From Streptomyces sp. NBC_00190 (lineage in GTDB: Bacteria; Actinomycetota; Actinomycetes; Streptomycetales; Streptomycetaceae): a DNA stretch of 64,000 nucleotides. The notes beneath the pieces are model-generated. The model saw only the letters and a list, made by a program, of their open reading frames with translations, was not told the origin of the DNA and made no database searches. The DNA is taken from the NCBI RefSeq assembly GCF_036203305.1, contig NZ_CP108131.1, forward strand, positions 3,162,001 through 3,226,000, written 5' to 3'. Below are positions 63,895 to 64,000 of this stretch, piece by piece (the first letter of the stretch is position 1; every line of letters starts with the position of its first letter). The translations under genes and the position numbers were made by a program.

Positions 63895-64000
63895 TCAGCG
63901 AAGGGCGTCCGCGACCTCGCGCGCCGCGTCGACCACCCGCGGACCGACCCGCTCGGGCACGGCGTCGGCCAGCATCACGACCCCGACGCTGCCCTCCAGC
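63895..64000 (-). CDS. C-terminal end of an unidentified gene (partial)
   Basis: The last 34 codons of a leftward gene run off the right edge: LEGSVGVVMLADAVPERVGP then RVVDAAREVADALR and a TGA. The segment (a strand, then a long helix) could be the end of an IclR-type effector domain or another GAF-like fold, but it is too short to identify. Confidence 0.5.
   Translation of the reverse strand, partial: LEGSVGVVMLADAVPERVGPRVVDAAREVADALR

Overview
This window reads as Streptomyces chromosome. It has very high G+C with strong third-position bias, SsgA-family sporulation and class E sortase genes, a DasR-type GlcNAc PTS, and 4-hydroxyphenylpyruvate dioxygenase beside an Lrp/AsnC regulator. From memory, and unchecked, the order bcp - rdgB - rph - nagF/nagE1/nagE2 - cysM/cysO/mec - clpS - pncB/pncA - M6 peptidase - ssgG - hppD matches the S. 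coelicolor SCO2901-SCO2928 region. The right half is therefore ordinary core chromosome and the left half carries more accessory DNA.

Layout. (1) 1-6.8 kb: a leftward aminophosphonate operon encoding a GntR regulator, FAD oxidoreductase, phosphonatase-like HAD hydrolase, ABC ATPase, two permeases and a lipoprotein binding protein. Near-identical promoter/operator boxes lie at 5941-5956 and at the left window edge (8-23). (2) 6.8-15.7 kb: two LAXTG-anchored surface proteins and a class E sortase, a divergent ROK regulator/Gfo-Idh-MocA oxidoreductase pair sharing a 25-bp palindrome, an FAH-family hydrolase, a short YidC paralogue, a DUF6412 protein and a TPR/SEC-C protein. (3) 15.9-23.1 kb: a restriction-modification island made of a MutL/MORC-like GHKL ATPase, a Z1-domain helicase-like ATPase, a NaeI-family type IIE endonuclease with its full active site, a Vsr mismatch endonuclease and a convergent C5-cytosine methyltransferase. 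(4) 23.2-35.2 kb: a repeat-broken gene remnant, GNAT, DUF445 and DUF1707 proteins, an ABC-2 exporter, a class A penicillin-binding protein, a small multidrug/guanidinium exporter preceded by an apparent guanidine-III riboswitch, a GroES-like protein, Bcp, an HNH nuclease and an atypical tRNA with anticodon UAG. (5) 35.2-64 kb: rdgB, a lipoprotein, rph, the GlcNAc PTS genes with four DasR-type dre boxes, an MBL hydrolase, the CysM-CysO-Mec cysteine pathway with a leader peptide, an amino-acid permease, ClpS/DUF2017, the NAD-salvage genes pncB and pncA, an M6 metalloprotease, two RDD membrane proteins, SsgG, a GlcD-like oxidase, a TPR protein, hppD and its regulator, a leaderless wHTH/MFS pair, a PDZ/Lon-like protease and the tail of an unidentified gene.

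Functional links. The sortase can anchor the two LAXTG proteins. GlcNAc uptake is wired to DasR through the dre boxes, and the aminophosphonate genes carry related GntR-type boxes. CysM, CysO and Mec form the protein-bound-sulfur route to cysteine. PncA and PncB recycle nicotinamide. In the RM island the methyltransferase and the NaeI-like enzyme should share a site (GCCGGC is predicted), with Vsr repairing T:G mismatches left by 5-methylcytosine deamination; the roles of the GHKL and Z1 ATPases are unproven. Reading-frame starts were chosen from Shine-Dalgarno spacing and family length. No database search was possible, so all family names rest on recognised motifs and remembered sequences.
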